A DNA stretch of 64,000 nt from Wyeomyia smithii (lineage: Eukaryota; Arthropoda; Insecta; Diptera; Culicidae), in assembly GCF_029784165.1 (NCBI RefSeq), contig NC_073695.1:233680380-233744379 (forward strand), given 5' to 3'. This document shows positions 46,804 to 58,529 of this stretch, one piece after another; position 1 is the first letter of the stretch, and each line of letters begins with the position of its first letter. Under the pieces are notes generated by a model. The model saw only the letters and a program-made list of their open reading frames with translations. It did no database searches and was not told the DNA's origin. The position numbers and the translations under genes were made by a program.

Positions 46804-48150
46804 ATTGTATTTCCTCATGTAAAAAATGTTTCATGTAAAATTTGAAAAATAATGCTATTTGCTTTATGAGCATTAGCATATTGTTTTTTCTACTATTTTG
46901 CTTTTTTCACGTGTGTTACAGTTCAAATACTTTGCCCTATTAACATTGCTAAGAGCGTGCAGAGCCGAAGCAGAGAGATTACGGCATACTAGAGATCGTG
47001 ATGAATCACCATGAGATACGTGCTATAATTCAGGGGAAGGTGAATTATTAAAAGAATTCCCCCCCTCACACCGGAGTAAACGATTCACCACAATGAATAT
47101 AGAATTAAAGATATAAATAATAATTTAGAAATGAATAAGTTAGTAGAGTTAGGAGAACAGATTACAACAGGATTAAGAGGATGATTGGCGGCTAACGGTC
47201 AAATTGAAAATTGTACCAACATAACACTTAGAATCAGGGTTCACACAAAACACTTACACCGTATAGATCTGTCGGAAAAAGGGGATGAAGAATACGGGAG
47301 GACAAAATGTAAAGAGAAATAAGGGAAGTTGGCTTGAGAGGAGGGCTGGAGCGACTAAAAGGAGAGAAGGCTCGATCACTCCATTTTAATCCAGCAAGCG
47401 GACGAGTATAGTAAAGTTAAAATTAATAAAACCTGTGAATATAACCTGTGCATTAGTAAAAAAATAAGAAAAAAGTACAGCGCGTCTTGCGCTTACCAGC
47501 GGCAGTCAGGTAAATCGTGCTTCCAATTAGAAAACTGCCAGATCGAGCCTTGCGAAAGAATTCTGAGCCCAGCCATTTCCCTCCCCTCACCTAGGCCCAT
47601 TCAGTATTGGCTCGAAAGAAGCGGATAGCACGCGGTGCCAGATATAGAACGGCAGACTCACGTTAACTGTCCGGAATTCCGACGGGGACCAGCAACCACC
47701 CACACCCGGGCAGCATCATCGAAGGACGAAGGAACCACATGGTAGTGCACGAGTAACATCTACCGTTGCCTTCCCGAAAACAGCATATCCCGTGAACGAC
47801 AGCCACCGTAGCCTACCCCGGAAGCAGCAGCCGTTCCACCCCCGAGAGTACCGCCGAGCAACACAGTAGCTGTGCGGCGAGGGCAAACGAGTGAACGTCA
47901 CCCACCGTTCACCCGATAGATTCAGCCCAGGGGGCTCTTGTGGCTGTCAAACTCCATACATTTTCCATCTACCACTCATTGATTCTGGTACCAGCGTTTC
48001 TGGTACCCACTTTTTGGTTGGTTTGCCCTAAAACAAGTGAAATAGAGTAAACGTCCCATTTTTTCGGTAGACTTATTCTCGAGTAAATGTCGTTTTAGAT
48101 GGAAAAAACAAGAGCTCAACATTTGTTTTAAGTACAATGTGCACTTTCAA
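46804..48150. other. non-coding; possible eroded LTR-type sequence
   Basis: The segment near 47400-47450 (AATTAATAAAACCTGTGAAT) resembles the end of an insect LTR, followed by a Pro/Ala-codon-rich stretch to 47900. No paired LTR or primer-binding site was confirmed. No gene called. Confidence 0.3.
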
Positions 48151-48560
48151 TGAATAAGGTAAGTTTTTTTTTTGTTCATCTATAATTTATTTGACACGGC
48201 ACAAATACAATTCAATGTTTAACGGCGCCAATTATATCTGGTAGCTTACTTTCTAAAGTATCTTAATAACTAAAAGCATATTTTTTATTCTCGCTGCCGA
48301 CTACGAGCTGAAACTAAATCTAACTTAAAGCTAGAATATTATGCATTAAAAGCACAGGTTTGCTGTTTGATGGTTTTCATTGCCATAGGTAAGCAGCATA
48401 TTAAATTTGTTCCGCTGCTGGGCCAAGATATTACGGACTGGCATATTGGGTTGTCTCCCTCGGGCCTTGAGAGTATCGTGCGGGTCTGATTGCTGTTTCC
48501 GGATCCGGGGTCTTAACGTGTTCTTGTCGTTAGGTTGGATGCAGGCGGAAGGGGGTAGGA

Positions 48561-51500
48561 CTAAACTGGGGTGTGGATGGATTTCAGGAAAACGTATATA
48601 AGGGACATGTAGGATAGGTCACGGCTCGCCAAGACATCACGAACAGGAACAGCCGACTGCCTACCTTCGGCCTGCAGGGAAGCTATTAATTTAGACCTGG
48701 CGTCACGGTGTACAGGGCATGACCAAACAACGTGCTCTATGTCGTGATAACCTTCACCACAGGCACAGATACCACTCTCCCCGAGCCCAACACGACGGAG
48801 ATGCGCGTCAAATCTATAGTGATTGGACATAAGCCGGGACATCACGCAAATGAAATCCCGACCTACATCCAACCCCTTGAACCACGGATTCGTCGATACC
48901 TTGGGGATTATGGAATGTAACCACCTTCCCAGTTCCCCCTTGGTCCAAGAATTTTGCCAACTGATGATCGTATTCTGACGTACAAATGCGAAAAATTCAT
49001 TAAAGGCAATTGGTCTTTCATAAATATCACCGTTTGTTGCGCCCACCTTAGCCAAAAAGTCCGCTTTCTCATTACCCGGTATCGAGCAGTGAGAAGGGAC
49101 CCACGCTAAGGTAATCTGATACGATTTTTCGGATAAAGCACTCAGATGTTCCCGTATTTTCCCCAGGAAATACGGAGAGTGCTTAACATCTTTCATCGAT
49201 CGGAGAGCCTCAATGGAACTGAGACTGTCCGTAAAGATGAAATAATGGTCCGTGGGCATTTTTTCGATAATCCCTAGGGTGTACTGAATTGCAGCCAATT
49301 CTGCGACGTAAACAGAAGCAGGATTATCAAGCTTATGGGAGACGGTTAAATTGTTATTGAAAATACCGAAGCCAGTGGACCCATCAAGAAGTGATCCGTC
49401 AGTGTAGAACATATTGTCGCAGTTGATGTTTCGATATTTATTGGAAAAAATTTTGGGGATCTGCTGCACGCGTAAATGATCCGGGATTCCACGAGTTTCT
49501 TCTATCATGGATGTATCGAAAAACGCAGTAGAATCAGAAGTATTTGATAAGTCGACACGATTTGGAATATTCGAAGAAGGGCTAATATTTTGGGACATGT
49601 GATTGAAATACAATGTCATAAAACGGGTTTGAGAATTAAGTTCGATTAACCTTTCAAAATTTTCAATCACAGGACGGTTCAAGACCTCACATTTGATTAG
49701 AATACGAGAAGACAGGCTCCAGAAGCGGTTTTTCAATGGTAGTACTCCAGCTAAGATCTCCAAACTCATCGTATGGGTCGACTGCATGCAACCCAAGGCG
49801 ATACGCAAACAACGATATTGTATTCGCTCCAGTTTGATCAAATGTGTGTTCGCTGCGGAGCGGAAGCAGAAACACCCGTACTCAATAACAGACAGTATCG
49901 TTGTTTGGTAAAGCCTTATAAGGTCTCCTGGGTGGGCTCCCCACAATTGTCCGGTTATTGTACGAAGAAAATTCACTCTTTGTTGACATTTTTTCATCAG
50001 ATACCTCACGTGACAACCGCAGGTGCTTTTAGAGTCGAACCAGACACCAAGATATTTGTGTACCAAAACCTGAGAAATCGTTTTACCCATTTATTGTGTT
50101 TGAAGCTGAGCAGGTTCATGCTTCCTAGAAAAAACTACTATCTCAGTCTTCTCCGGAGAGAATTCGATACCTAGCTGTAAAGCCCAAGCAGACAAATTGT
50201 CCAAGGTATCTTGCAATGGTCCTTGCAAATCGGCAGCTTTGGCTCCTGTAACAGAGATTACACTGTCGTCTGCAAGTTGTCTTATCGTGCATGAATTTGC
50301 CAGACATTCGTCGATGTCATTTACATAAAAGTTGTAAAGAAGGGGGCTTAAACATGAGCCCTAGGGAAGACCCATGTAGCTAATGCGAAAAGTTGCCAAA
50401 TCGCCGTGCGTAAAATGCATGTGCTTTTCGGACAGCAAATTGTGCAAAAAATTGTTCAAAATTGGAGAAAATCCTTGTCGGTGAAGTTTACCCGAAAGAA
50501 TGTCAATAAAAACGGAATCAAAAGCCCCCTTAATGTCCAAAAACGCAGACGCCATTTGTTCTTTGCGAGCATACGCCAGCTGAATATCTGTTGAAAGCAA
50601 CGCAAGACAATCATTCGTCCCTTTGGCACGGCGGAAGCCAAATTGAGTATCTGATAGTAGACCATTTGATTCGACCCAGTGGTCTAAACGACGGAGTATC
50701 ATTTTTTCCATCAAGTTCCGTATACAGGATAGCATTGCAATCGGCCTATAAGAGTTGTGATCAGAAGCTGGTTTCCCTGGTTTTTGGATGGCGATCACCT
50801 TCACTTGCCTCCAATCCTACGGTACAATGTTTTGCTCCAGAAACTTATTGAACAAGTTCAACAAGCGCCTCTTGGCATTGCCGGGTAGATTCTTCAACAA
50901 GTTGAATTTGATTCTATCTAACCCAGGTGACAGGAGGGCAACTGAAAATTCTGCCATCGTAAAAGGTGATTCTATCGCGTCGTGGCCCGGAGACGCGTCG
51001 CGAACAATGTTTTGCTCAGGAATAGAGTCCGGACATACTTTCCTGGCAAAATCAAATATCCACCGACTTGAAGACTCCTCGCTTTCATTGACCGTTACGC
51101 GATTCCGCATTCTTCGGGCTGTGTTCCAAAGAGTGCTCATCGATGTCTCCCTCGACGTCTCGTTCACGAACCGACGCCAATATCCGCGTTTCTTTCCTTT
51201 AGCCAGGCTTTTAAGCTTGGTATTAAGCTCCGAATACCGTATATAGTCGTCGGGTATACCTCCCTTCTGGAAGGCCAAAAACGCGTCGCGTCTTTGCGTG
51301 TAGACATCGGAGCACTCTTTGTCCCACCACGGAGTTGGAGGCCGCTCTTTGATCGTTACGCCGGGATATTTCTTCGTTTGGGCTTGCAACGCGGCGTCGA
51401 GGATTAAGCCCGCGAGGAGGTTGTATTCTTCAAGTGGTGGGTGATGTTGAATCGACTCGACCGCTTTTGAAAACATTTCCTCGTATAACTTCCAATCGAC

Positions 51501-52232
51501 ATTCCGTGTGAGGTCATACGGAATGTCAATTGGTCACATGCGAGTTGAACCGTTAGTAATTGAAATAAGAATAGGCAAATGGTTGCTACCGTGAGGATCG
51601 AGGATTACCTTCCATGTGCAATCCAACCGTAGCGACGTTAAACATAATGATAGATCCAAAGCGCTTGGGCGCGCTGGAGGTTTCGGGATACGTGTCATTT
51701 CACCGTTGTTCAAAATAGTCATGTCGAAGTCATCGCAAAGGTTATAGATTAAAGAGGAGCGGTTATCATTGTAGGGGGAGCCCCAATCCACGCCGTGAGA
51801 GTTGAAGTCTCCCAAAATCAAACGTGGCGAGGGAAGAAGTTCTATTAAATCAAAGAGCAACCGTTGCCCTACCGGTGCTCTGGGAGGAATATATATTGAG
51901 GCAATACAAAGCTCTTTACCTTGTATTGTCATTTGACATGCGACAACTTCGATGCCTGGAATCGAGGGGAGGTTAATACGATAGAAAGAATAGCACTTTT
52001 TAATCCCTAAAAGTACTCCTCCATATGGGGTGTCTCGATCAAGGCGAATAATATTAAAATCATGGAAGTTGAGATCAATATTTGAAGTAAGCCAAGTTTC
52101 ACAAAGGGAAAATGCATCGCATTTGTTTCTATTTATTAAAACTTTAAATGAATCCATTTTTGGTAAAATACTTCTACAATTCTACTGTAAGACAGAGATA
52201 GAATCCTTCGTATACGCAGATGAATTAGGCAT
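48561..52232 (-). pseudogene. I-clade ORF2 (endonuclease, reverse transcriptase, RNase H)
   Basis: 1,224 codons in one frame with no indel. Endonuclease: CDAFSLCETWLTSNI, PRLILGDFNSHGVDWGS, DPHGSNHLPILIS. RT: SYRPIAMLSCIRNLMEKMIL, LDIKGAFDSVFIDIL, MGLP*GSCLSPLLYNFYV, IRQLADDSVISVTG (LADD box), EFSPEKTEIVVFSRK. RNase H: FYTDGSLLDGSTGFG, AELAAIQYTLG, FTDSLSSIEAL, WVPSHCSIPGNEKADFLAK. C-terminal CACGEGYHDIEHVVWSC is a CCHC-like finger. Five in-frame stops: TAG 52182-52184, TGA 51534-51536, TAG 50817-50819, TAG 50361-50363, TAA 50091-50093. Catalytic residues are otherwise intact. Start ATG at 52232 chosen because it overlaps the ORF1 stop. Confidence 0.88.
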
Positions 52233-53607
52233 CGAAGGATACAATCGCTGCAAGGAGGGGCCATTGGGCAGTCAACTGCTTCAAAAATGATCTAACTGTT
52301 GGGAGGAATGCTGTAAGAAAAATTTTAATTGGATCGGGTACATTGAAAGTTTCAAAAATCCAGTCCACAATGTCAGAAAATTTCACTAATCCAGAGTTTG
52401 TTTCATCAACTGGGAGTGCAAAAGGAACAACTGGGGTTTTAGATGTTCCTGGCAGTGCTGGGAACTCCTTCTGGGACTTTAAATTTGCAAGCCCAGGAGG
52501 AGTGTGCTTCGGTTTTTCCGCAGCACTGTTTGGTTTGTTTGTAACTTTCATTTCACTTTGGGAAATCTTAGGACCTTTTCGGGGAAGTTTAGGAGAGGAA
52601 ATATTTTTCCTCTTTCCAGACACCCCAGGATTGGCATATGTTGTTCCCGCTGGTGAATCGTCAGAATCGGTTTCATCAGAGGACAACAGATCAAAGGGCT
52701 CGATGTTATGGTAGAAGTGGTCACGGTCTTCTTCAGCATCTCAGCGTAAGATCGCTTTGAACGCTCCTTAAGTGACCGCTTGATTTTATCTCTGCGCTGC
52801 ATGTACACCGGGCATGTGGAGAGCTCATGCTGATTTTCCCCGCAGTGAATACATTTTTCAGCATTTACACTGCAAGAATCGTCCGCATGAGTTTCTCCAC
52901 ACTTGCTACATCGTGCCTTATTGCAGCAGTAGGCGGCTGTGTGGCCTAGCTGCTTGCAATTGGTGCAATTCATAACACGGGGTACATACAATCGCACAGG
53001 CAGACGAACCCGATCGATCGAGACGTGGCTAGGGAGAGCAGATCCGGCAAACGTAACACGAAACGAGTCTGACGGAGTGTACACTTTTGTGCCGTTGACA
53101 AGAGACACAGACCGCAATCTGTGACACAGCTTGCAATCTATGATCTTCACTCTTACGTCGTGACACAAAGCATTTTTGAAGCAGCCAAAACCGCTTGCCA
53201 AGATACACTCGACCGACAGACTCGAATCGGTTATGACACCGTCGATTTCCACGTCTCGTACGGGTATATAAACGCGATACTCGCGTGTGAAAAGCTCGGA
53301 GCGAGCAATAGCGTTGGCCTGTACCAGGTCGCTGACCACGACAGGGAGCTTTGGGTCTGACCTTGGAGATTTCGGTCACGGCCTTGTACCCCTCCGTCAG
53401 GTCTTTCGAAATCTGCAGGATGTTTAACGGTTTCGATTTCGGTCCTGCCTTTGGCCGAAAGAAAACAGTAAAGCTGCCCTGAGATCCGTCCGGGTAAAGC
53501 CTGGGGCGAGGGAGGACTGGAGAATTAACAGAGGAAGGGTTGGCAGGAGGGACAGGGTCGGAGGGGTTCGGGGATGGTGGCACGGGAGGCGAGGGATCTA
53601 CATCCAT
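52225..53607 (-). pseudogene. I-clade ORF1 (nucleic-acid-binding, three zinc knuckles)
   Basis: The N-terminus MDVDPSPPVPPSPNPSDP is proline-rich. After a frameshift near 53350 follow FTREYRVYIPVRDVEIDG and three CCHC knuckles: CTNCKQLGHTAAYC, CSKCGETHADDSC, CIHCGENQHELSTC. After a second frameshift near 52715 comes a Ser/Pro/Lys-rich tail (SSDETDSDDSPAG) ending FDA at 52225. In active elements this protein packages the LINE RNA. Its TAA overlaps the ORF2 start by 8 nt (ATGCCTAA). Confidence 0.8.
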
Positions 53608-54065
53608 CGCGCTAAATCTAGCGCACTAGCGCCGACAGAACACGTACCTCTTTACTTCTCCTTTCAGCAGGGTTGGTTGTCCGAACGGTCGAAGCTGCAG
53701 CCGTTACAGCCAGCAGCACCAATACAGCAGCTCCAAACAGCCACCAGCAGCGAGCCGGGTGTGTGATCACTCAGCACAGCGACACAACTCGCTGTCAACT
53801 GTTGGCTTTTTCTTTTTCCTCCTTTGTGTTGAGATTCTCGTCCACTGCTGTAGCACAAATCACTTAGCAGCCAAATCGGCTTACGCACCAGCAAACAGCC
53901 ACGATGCGAAACAGTTACACAAAGACGGGCGACCTTGAACCTTTACTCGACCAGGCAAACAATGCCAACACTTGCTCGCGCGTCTTTTGTTTTATATTCT
54001 ATCGGAGCGATCACCAAACACATCCGATACTGATGCGTGTTCGGCACAGAATGAAGGTAAGTTTT

Positions 54066-55275
54066 GTAAGTATTTGAAATGAAATATTACCGCCGTGATA
54101 AATACATGATTGGTAGGCAAAATGTTGACGTTTATAGGCCCCTGATTCAGCCCAACTAGTTACCCGAAGTAGATCACCCGGCAGAACAAGCATCCCGAGT
54201 CATCATCCGAGGCAGATTCAGCAGCCGGCCGGCCCCCCCTACGCACACACACACCCACCCAAATTGTAAGTTAGTGAATAAAAACTTAACCTAATTTAAA
54301 GAGAGTTTTCGATAGAGCCGTCTACATCCCTGATCGGTGTCACAAAGCCGCCCTCGAGAAGGAAAGTTTCTCCCTCGAGATCGAGCTAGCCTTGGCAAAA
54401 GTGGTCGTGAGAGCCCACCCCGCTAGTCCCCAGAGGAACGACCAGGGACTTGGGGAAATTAGATGTGACCCTTCCGGTAACGTACCACAGTAACACGTGT
54501 ATTTCAATCCCGTGAATTTGTATATTTTATTTACTTTTATTTTGCTAAGTTTTCTTTTCTATTATTTCCCGCTTATGTTGTCGCTTCGCTTTAAATTTTT
54601 TTTATTCCAGATTTTTTAAATTTTTATTCATTCCGATTTTGTTTGTGTAGTCTTTTTTTTTTCATTCTTTGAATTCGGTTGTGCCTATTTTGTTTTGTAT
54701 TTTGTGTCTAACCGTTTTGTCCTCTTGTTTTTTTGCCCTTTGACGTATGTGTGAAAAACTCTAATAAAAAGTTTGTGAGGCAGGAAAACAAGTTCCATGG
54801 AATTCAGCAACGTGAAACTAAAAGTTTCTGTTGGAAATTTTTTATCATTCCGCGAATGTTTTTCAATCAACCTTACATAAATTCTATACTAACTATTATT
54901 ATTCAGATAACGTTTTATGAGTACCAACTGTTATTTAAAATTTCTGTGAACGAATTTCGAGTCAACTCAACTGAAAAGCTCAGTCAGAGTACAATAGAAT
55001 CTTGTGGGTTTGGTCACATCTTTTTATACCCCGTTCACATTACACCGCATATCACCTGACATCAGGCGAGTCGTGCTACACTGAGAATAAATCGCACGCT
55101 AATCTCGAATGCTTTTTAGATATGAATGTCAATAAACACCAGTAAACATTTTATTATGTCAACCCATATCAATTTTAATTGGAATCCACGGTATTTTAAC
55201 GTGTTGCATTAAAGTGTATTAAAATGTTAAACACTTGATTTTGTACTGTGAACTGAAACGCAAATGTATTCCAAG
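54066..55275. other. no recognisable gene
   Basis: GC-rich 54.15-54.48 kb, with a short ACAC run near 54241-54252, then very T-rich. A block CCGCATATCACCTGACATC at about 55049 has an inverted relative near 57960 (see findings). Confidence 0.4.
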
Positions 55276-55277
55276 TA

Positions 55278-56311
55278 CCGTGCTGGATCGAAACCCGTAC
55301 AGTACCGAAATCCGTACACCTTGATGTTTTCCTTTAGTTTTGAGCATTATAAAAATGAAAATTCATATAATAATTACATGTAAATATCCGTTGAGCTGTT
55401 GGCCTTCTGTTAAATTAAACTATGCACCAGTAGGCCATGAAATAAAAATATTAAAAATGAAAAATCAATCGTGTATCGGTTTCAGTTGTCATTTCGTTGT
55501 ATCGTTAGAGAATTTACTAAGGAAACGTTCTTCAGATAAAAACGATTTTCAAGTGGGATATAAGTGTTTTACTCTGTGAATCTTTTTGAAATTGATGGAA
55601 ATGGTAAGTCTTTGTCATTTTCGAGCTGTATATTGTCTGGTAAATAGTGTAAATTGTATTTATTCAACAAAAACTGTTCTGTATGGATTTTGATTCTTGT
55701 TATTTGCTATAATGGAATGTTAACTCAGCATACAATGGAAGAAAACAAGTATAAATATACGGCAAACAATTTCGAAGGAGCTGTGACTGAGGTGCGCAAG
55801 GGAAAATCATACCGGGAAGCTTCGAGAGGTTCCGGCGTTCCGGTTACTACGAAAATTGCACTATTTTAGCTGATATAAAAAAATTAGAAAACCGTGTGAA
55901 ACTTTAGAAACCATTTGATCCTCAAAATATATTTAATCGTAAATTTAAAGATAAATTATAAATAAAAGATGTTCATTTTTGTACTTCTATATCTATACGG
56001 ATTTTGTATTTATTGTTGTATGAACTTTGATCCAGTCTATATCGCGTGTGTGTGGATTGCGATTCAAAAGTGTACGGGTTTTGATTCAGACAAAAAACTG
56101 TGTACGGATTTCGATTCAAAACATGTTCTATTTAAACATGATTTTTTCGAGTTTTGGAGTGATTTCAATCATTTTGCTTGAAAATAGTGATAAAACATAA
56201 GTAGACCTATAAGTAATCATGTCAGTTTACAGCAATATGTGATTTCTTGATTTTTTATTGACCGTTGAAGATTATCATGTGCTTAGGTGTACGGATTTCG
56301 ATCCAGCACGG
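55278..56311. mobile_element. 1.03-kb pogo-type element with TA duplication
   Basis: Left end CCGTGCTGGATCGAAACCCG and right end (inverse CCGTGCTGGATCGAAATCCG) match at 19 of 20 bases and continue to GTACA. TA flanks both ends (55276-55277, 56312-56313). Internal copies of GTACGGATTTCGATTCA echo the termini. One transposase piece remains (55735-55869). Pogo identity rests on that HTH. Confidence 0.8.
55735..55869 (+). pseudogene. N-terminal Pipsqueak-like HTH of a pogo transposase
   Basis: From the ATG at 55735: MEENKYKYTANNFEGAV, TEVRKGKSYREASRGSGVPV, TTKIALF, stop. The pattern (Y-x-x-x-L/F-x-x-A-V...G-x-S-Y-R-E-A-x-x-x-x-G-V-P-x-T-T) is that of HTH_psq domains at the N-terminus of pogo/Tigger transposases, which bind the inverted ends. 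The 44-residue frame stops where the second DNA-binding half and the DDE domain should follow. An in-frame upstream start at 55654 adds unrelated residues. Confidence 0.65.
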
Positions 56312-56313
56312 TA

Positions 56314-57055
56314 GATATGAAATGTTTCATTTAATAGCACAGATGTGAGTGGAATCCACTTCGCAGTAACGTATCGATTTTTTACAGTGTATGGAGGCCA
56401 TATCAACTGATATCGCGGATATCATGTTCGAAAACCAATAAAAACCAGATTCGCAACAGCTGGCAACACGGCCAGATGACATTTGACGCAGCCTTACAAA
56501 ATTCGCAATGCGCGTTGCATGCGAAAAAGAACTTCCTTCTATTAATATTTTATATATTTTATATTAATAACGGGTGACCAGTGCTGAGAAGATTCACTGT
56601 CATGATATTCAAAAGCGACAATTTTCAGCCGTCTTTACATTGATAACGATGAACACCGACAAGATAAACTTTAACACTCGTGTTGATATTTTGATCGTCA
56701 AAAATGAATATCATATCAAAATAGTGAAAATCAAAATTGACCTTATTCGACCATTTATACTGTACTGGGCAGTGTAAATCGTCTGAACAGATTTGTACTA
56801 CTTGGATTGATAATCACCGAAGCTTCTTTGAATATCATTACGAGGCCTTTGATATTCATTCCACTGTTCTGTCATTGAATATGAGAAACGATATTCACGC
56901 ATCGTCGCAATGAACATAGGTTACTGAGTTGCATCAGAGAATAAATGTGCTGACACTGAGATTAATTCAATTCATCTACTCATGAATTTACATGATATTC
57001 TAAGGCACTGCGGGTGACAACTAAAAATTTGGAATTGTTTTCAACAGCTGTCAAA
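56314..57055. other. AT-rich, no gene
   Basis: No supported open frame. Contains AT-rich palindromic words near 56540-56570. Confidence 0.45.
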
Positions 57056-57059
57056 AAAG

Positions 57060-57780
57060 ATGGAAGAACTTAAAAAAAAATGATCTATTTCTCATGAAGA
57101 TACATTCATTGTGAACTAACAAAAAATATTGAGCATTTGAGAAAGGTCCGTTACCGGCATCCCGACGAAGTTTTCTGATGATGTCGATACGAGAACGTTG
57201 TACGGTTTTCAAGTTAGTTTTTCTAGTGCACCTTTTGATTCTACCGATAAACTTTTCACAATTCGTTGATCTCCAGTTGTTTCTGCACCGAAGGTACTCA
57301 AAATCTCAAAGAAATCTTCGATTGGATGACACTGAGGTGAATTCGTTGGGTTGCGTATTTGGGGTACAAATGGAGTAGAGTGGTGTTTTGGAAAAAATGG
57401 CATCATTATGTTGTTCAAACATTCGTTCTGGTATATATTTTGATTGATAGCCACTAGGCTTGAACCACGATTTGACAAAAAAGAAAAATTCCTTTTCTGT
57501 CCACTACTGTGGCCGGTTTTCCACTACCTTTCTGGTGGATTATAGTTAAGGTTTGCAGGAAACCATACACAATACATAGTAGAAACCGAAAGATTCTCGT
57601 TTCCAAATGGTTTACCGTGAACTTTTTGCAAAAATTTTTGTGCAGTTTATAGTGAACCGTACAATGCGCTTGCGGAATGCACCTTGTTTGGACGCCATTT
57701 TGAACCGATCTGGGTATGCAAAAACAAAACAAAAAATACAGGCATAAAGAGGATGATAGATCTTTCATATACATATTCTC
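57060..57780 (-). pseudogene. Tc1/mariner transposase fragment, catalytic core deleted
   Basis: Minus strand: VAINQNIYQNECLNNIMMPF (about 57450), then directly FVPQIRNPTNSPQCHPIEDF (third-acid region NPxNxPQxxPIEDF), then a C-terminal tail near 57140 resembling KLRRDAGNGPF. The stretch that should carry the second catalytic Asp (WPDLASxHY) is missing between them. Related to the fragment at 24.5-24.85 kb. The exact subfamily cannot be fixed without the D-to-D/E spacing. Confidence 0.65.
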
Positions 57781-58529
57781 ATTTCTCTCTGAGCGTGTTT
57801 GTTGTAGAGTAAAAGAGCTCCAAAAAAAATCCAGATTTTGACATCTCTATCCTAATTGCATTGCTCTTGTTATATTCAATTACCGAAGTAAATGTCACAC
57901 CATACCATTTCATTGTAGTGTGAACATCCAAAGTGATATTCGAAATCATCTGACGATATCAGGTAATATGCGGGGTAGCCTGCACAAGGCATTACCCTTA
58001 GCAAATTGCATGCTGTTTAATCATTTATCTGGACTAATATTAAAAAATGGTCTGAAGTTTTCAGACTTTTTTTCATGAATCGATTTAAAAGATTCAGATA
58101 CAGAAAAGTTGTCAATGAGTGAATAGAGAATTGTCTAAATTTCATTTGAAAATAATGGGAATGTGAGATCCTGCAGGTTGGTAAACGGCTGGGCAATGCG
58201 TACCAACAGTACACCCGTACTAAGTGGTATAAAATAGACCCCAGTGTGGTCCATAGCATAATGCCCAGCAACTCCTATCCCTACCTCCACGTGGTACCGT
58301 TTGGGATACGAGCAACCAAGGGAAGATCAACAAGTGGGAACTTGGTCGTATGCTGACAGGGAAGGGGGAGCTGTTCTCCTTGGAGAGCGACTAGGCATCG
58401 CGAGACTAGGCATCGCATCTCTAGTAAGGCAGCATGCTGAAATAAATATACTACGAACAATCCAGAAAATGATACGAATCGGAACAATCGGTAGACCTAG
58501 GCAAACGAACAAAAACAACGATTGGAAAC

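Larger units (their letters stand above)
48168..54050 (-). mobile_element. nearly full-length I-clade LINE
   Basis: Minus-strand order: 5' UTR (54050-53608), ORF1 (53607-52225), ORF2 (52232-48561), 3' UTR, short poly(A) at 48168-48173. Flanks GAATAAGGTAAGTTTT (48152-48167) and GAATGAAGGTAAGTTTT (54049-54065) form an imperfect ~16-bp target-site duplication, so both ends are intact. About 5.9 kb, the expected size for an I-type element with two ORFs and RNase H. Inactive because of stops and two ORF1 frameshifts. Confidence 0.85.
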
